A stretch of 6,571 nt of DNA, taken from assembly GCA_900547155.1 (NCBI GenBank), contig URFH01000047.1:1-6571 (forward strand), given 5' to 3'. The notes beneath the pieces were generated by a model, which saw only the letters and a program-made list of their open reading frames with translations, ran no database searches and was not told where the DNA came from. Source of the DNA: an uncultured bacterium (GTDB lineage Bacteria > Cyanobacteriota > Vampirovibrionia > Gastranaerophilales > Gastranaerophilaceae). This document shows positions 5,153 through 6,571 of the stretch, piece by piece. Both the position numbers and the translations under genes were made by a program. Every line of letters begins with the position of its first letter. Positions within the stretch are counted from its first letter, which is position 1.

Positions 5153-6079
5153 TTATTTGCTTCTATGCAGCGTATAGATATTTATATAATTGCTTTTGAA
5201 GTTATTTTTAGAAAAATTGTATTCACCGAGCAGTTTGAACGTAAAATATCCAGGATAAAGTTCTTTAAAATAGGTTTTGAACCTTGGCGCTACGAGGATT
5301 TTGTTTTTAATTTTGAGGTTTATAATTTTGTCCAGCTCAATGAGTTTAAAATTGGCTTCATATTGCGTGTCAAAAACGTCAATTGCGCAGTAAAAATTGA
5401 TTTTAACATGTTCTTGCAGACTTTTGTTTATAATTTTCACTGTTCTGTTTACAAAAGAAGTGAAAAAATCCGCAGCATTCTTGGGTTCTGAGCAGATGAA
5501 ATATGCGCTATCCGCAGCAACCCCTTTTTTAATAATGCTGTCATAGTTCATTGAGTCCGAAATTTCGGTGATAATTTTGTTTTCCAGAGCGATTTGTTCG
5601 TCTTTTGATAGCGATTCTTTTAAGTAGGATTGCGGCGATTCGACTTCTATTTTTATTTTTGCCGCATAATAGCCGGTTTTGCTCAACTCCTGTACAAAAT
5701 TCTTCTTGAGCTGTGTATTTATCTTTGTTTCGAGGTTAGCTTTGTAATCGTCAACAAATTTCAGATAATTTTTATGCGAAATTTCAACATACTGCAATAC
5801 GCAATTTAAAAGATAGGTCAAAATAATAAACAATAACGATACGGCTACAGGCAGCAAAAACAGCACATCCTTAAATTCAGGTGCGTTTTTAATCTGTGAG
5901 CCAATCATATTTATGGGTATTAGAAGAATATTGTTTATAAAATCGGGCAAAATGATTTTCATGCTGACAATCAGCCAGTAAATGAAATAAACAATGGACA
6001 ATGTCAGGGATATAAAAACAAAAATAGTTATTAATTTTTTTATATGTAAGAACAAACTGTCTATTGTTTTAAAATTCAT
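5153..6079 (-). CDS. Two-helix membrane protein with a degenerate nucleotidyl-cyclase-like domain
   Basis: A 308-residue protein without a recognised name. Two hydrophobic helices (about 16-39 and 72-92) flank a 30-residue loop. A lysine-rich helical linker (about 100-135) leads to a soluble domain (138-305), probably cytoplasmic. Its layout recalls class III adenylate/guanylate cyclases: a beta strand at 140-147, a helix pair ending KKGVAADSAYFICSEP (184-199) like the 'GD...F..P' segment, a long helix, KINFYCAIDVF (226-236) like the 'riGi..G' strand, and KNKILVAPRF...LLGEYNF...INIYTLH (258-305) like the closing strands. The metal-binding aspartate of the first strand is not evident, so it is probably catalytically inactive if it has this fold. 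That assignment is inference. Its ATG, with GGAG six bases upstream inside panC, lies 1 bp after the panC stop, so the two are translated together. Confidence 0.75.
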   Translation of the reverse strand: MNFKTIDSLFLHIKKLITIFVFISLTLSIVYFIYWLIVSMKIILPDFINNILLIPINMIGSQIKNAPEFKDVLFLLPVAVSLLFIILTYLLNCVLQYVEISHKNYLKFVDDYKANLETKINTQLKKNFVQELSKTGYYAAKIKIEVESPQSYLKESLSKDEQIALENKIITEISDSMNYDSIIKKGVAADSAYFICSEPKNAADFFTSFVNRTVKIINKSLQEHVKINFYCAIDVFDTQYEANFKLIELDKIINLKIKNKILVAPRFKTYFKELYPGYFTFKLLGEYNFSKNNFKSNYINIYTLHRSK

Positions 6080-6080
6080 T

Positions 6081-6571
6081 CTATTCTCCGATTATAATGT
6101 TATCAATCAGCCTCACCGCTCCGACTTTTGCTGCAATAGCTGCGATTGTCGGTGAATTTATTTCAGAAACAGGTTCAAAAGTTTCTTTTTCGACAAATTC
6201 CAGATAATCTAATTCTATCGCAGGGTCCAATACTGTCATTGCGGTGTCAAAAAGGAGTTTTGTGTCTTTTATTCCTTTTTCGTACCCGTTTTTTATTGCA
6301 AAAAGCGCTTTACTGATTGTTAGAGCGGTCTTTTTGTCAGATTCTGACAGGTATTTGTTCCTTGAGCTGAGAGCGATGCCGCTTTCTTCTCTTACGAGGG
6401 GACATGATATTATATCGACAGAAAAATTCAAATCTTTAACCATTTTTTTGATTATGTGCAGCTGCTGAATGTCTTTCATCCCGAAACACGCGATATCAGG
6501 GGATGACAGATTGAAAAGTTTTGTAACAACTGTTGCAACTCCGTCAAAATGGCCGACTCTGGACTTTCCGC
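6081..6571 (-). CDS. panC: Pantothenate synthetase, C-terminal part (5' end outside the window)
   Basis: PanC joins D-pantoate and beta-alanine with ATP to make pantothenate, the CoA precursor, in the cytoplasm. The window holds the last 162 residues of a protein usually about 280 long; the frame stays open to the window edge. Visible motifs in order: GKSRVGHFDGVATVVTKLFN (substrate-binding), PDIACFGMKDIQQL (the FGxKDxQQ motif), and VREESGIALSSRNKYLS (the SSRN nucleotide-binding loop, equivalent to KMSKS). The C-terminal domain continues with ELDYLEFV and ends VGAVRLIDNIII. The first ATG inside the window (6479) is an internal Met of FGMKD, not the start. The reading is intact. The membrane protein gene follows after 1 bp. 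Confidence 0.95.
   Translation of the reverse strand, partial: GKSRVGHFDGVATVVTKLFNLSSPDIACFGMKDIQQLHIIKKMVKDLNFSVDIISCPLVREESGIALSSRNKYLSESDKKTALTISKALFAIKNGYEKGIKDTKLLFDTAMTVLDPAIELDYLEFVEKETFEPVSEINSPTIAAIAAKVGAVRLIDNIIIGE

Noticed and set aside
5096..5491. 131-residue plus-strand open frame after rpmA
   Set aside because: It reads through the bidirectional terminator and antisense to the membrane protein, whose start, ribosome-binding site and operon position are better supported.
6081..6479. A complete short gene starting at ATG 6479
   Set aside because: The frame is open to the window edge and the upstream residues match PanC (HFDGVATVVTKLFN, PDIACFG), so this Met is internal.

Overview
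The window is an ordinary chromosomal stretch of a moderately AT-rich bacterium. I see no phage, IS, CRISPR or tRNA/rRNA. Protein L27 starts directly at MAHKKG and is very close to the cyanobacterial type. The solute-binding protein resembles cyanobacterial family-1 proteins, and exported proteins carry ordinary Sec signals. A non-photosynthetic relative of Cyanobacteria (Vampirovibrionia/Gastranaerophilales type, a gut fermenter) would fit, but this is an inference from resemblance, not a phylogeny.

Layout. Positions 1-222 hold no convincing gene, but contain two copies of a 29-bp direct repeat with a GC-rich hairpin core and then a strong promoter for the first gene. Genes 1 and 2 (+) are a membrane-anchored family-1 (sugar-type) ABC solute-binding protein and an MpaA-like M14 zinc carboxypeptidase, overlapping by 8 bp. 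Gene 3 (-) is a secreted GH13-type alpha-amylase family protein whose 3' end overlaps gene 2 by 22 bp, tail to tail. Gene 3 and hpf (+) diverge from a compact region in which one palindromic TTGCAA hexamer appears to be the -35 element of both promoters. hpf ends at a clear intrinsic terminator. Next come rplU (L21), with its own promoter and a structured leader, and rpmA (L27), with an apparent extra promoter inside the end of rplU. A bidirectional terminator separates rpmA from a convergent operon on the minus strand: panC (cut by the window edge) followed 1 bp later by a two-helix membrane protein of unknown function, whose cytoplasmic part looks like a degenerate class III nucleotidyl-cyclase fold.

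How the genes relate. There are four functional blocks. Genes 1-2 concern solute uptake and murein peptide processing. Gene 3 is a periplasmic or extracellular alpha-glucan enzyme. hpf-rplU-rpmA concern the ribosome. panC makes pantothenate for CoA and is coupled to the membrane protein. No previously undescribed multi-gene system is evident. The most interesting points are regulatory architecture (a predicted leaderless mRNA, a shared -35 element, a leader RNA, an internal promoter) and the cyclase-like membrane protein.
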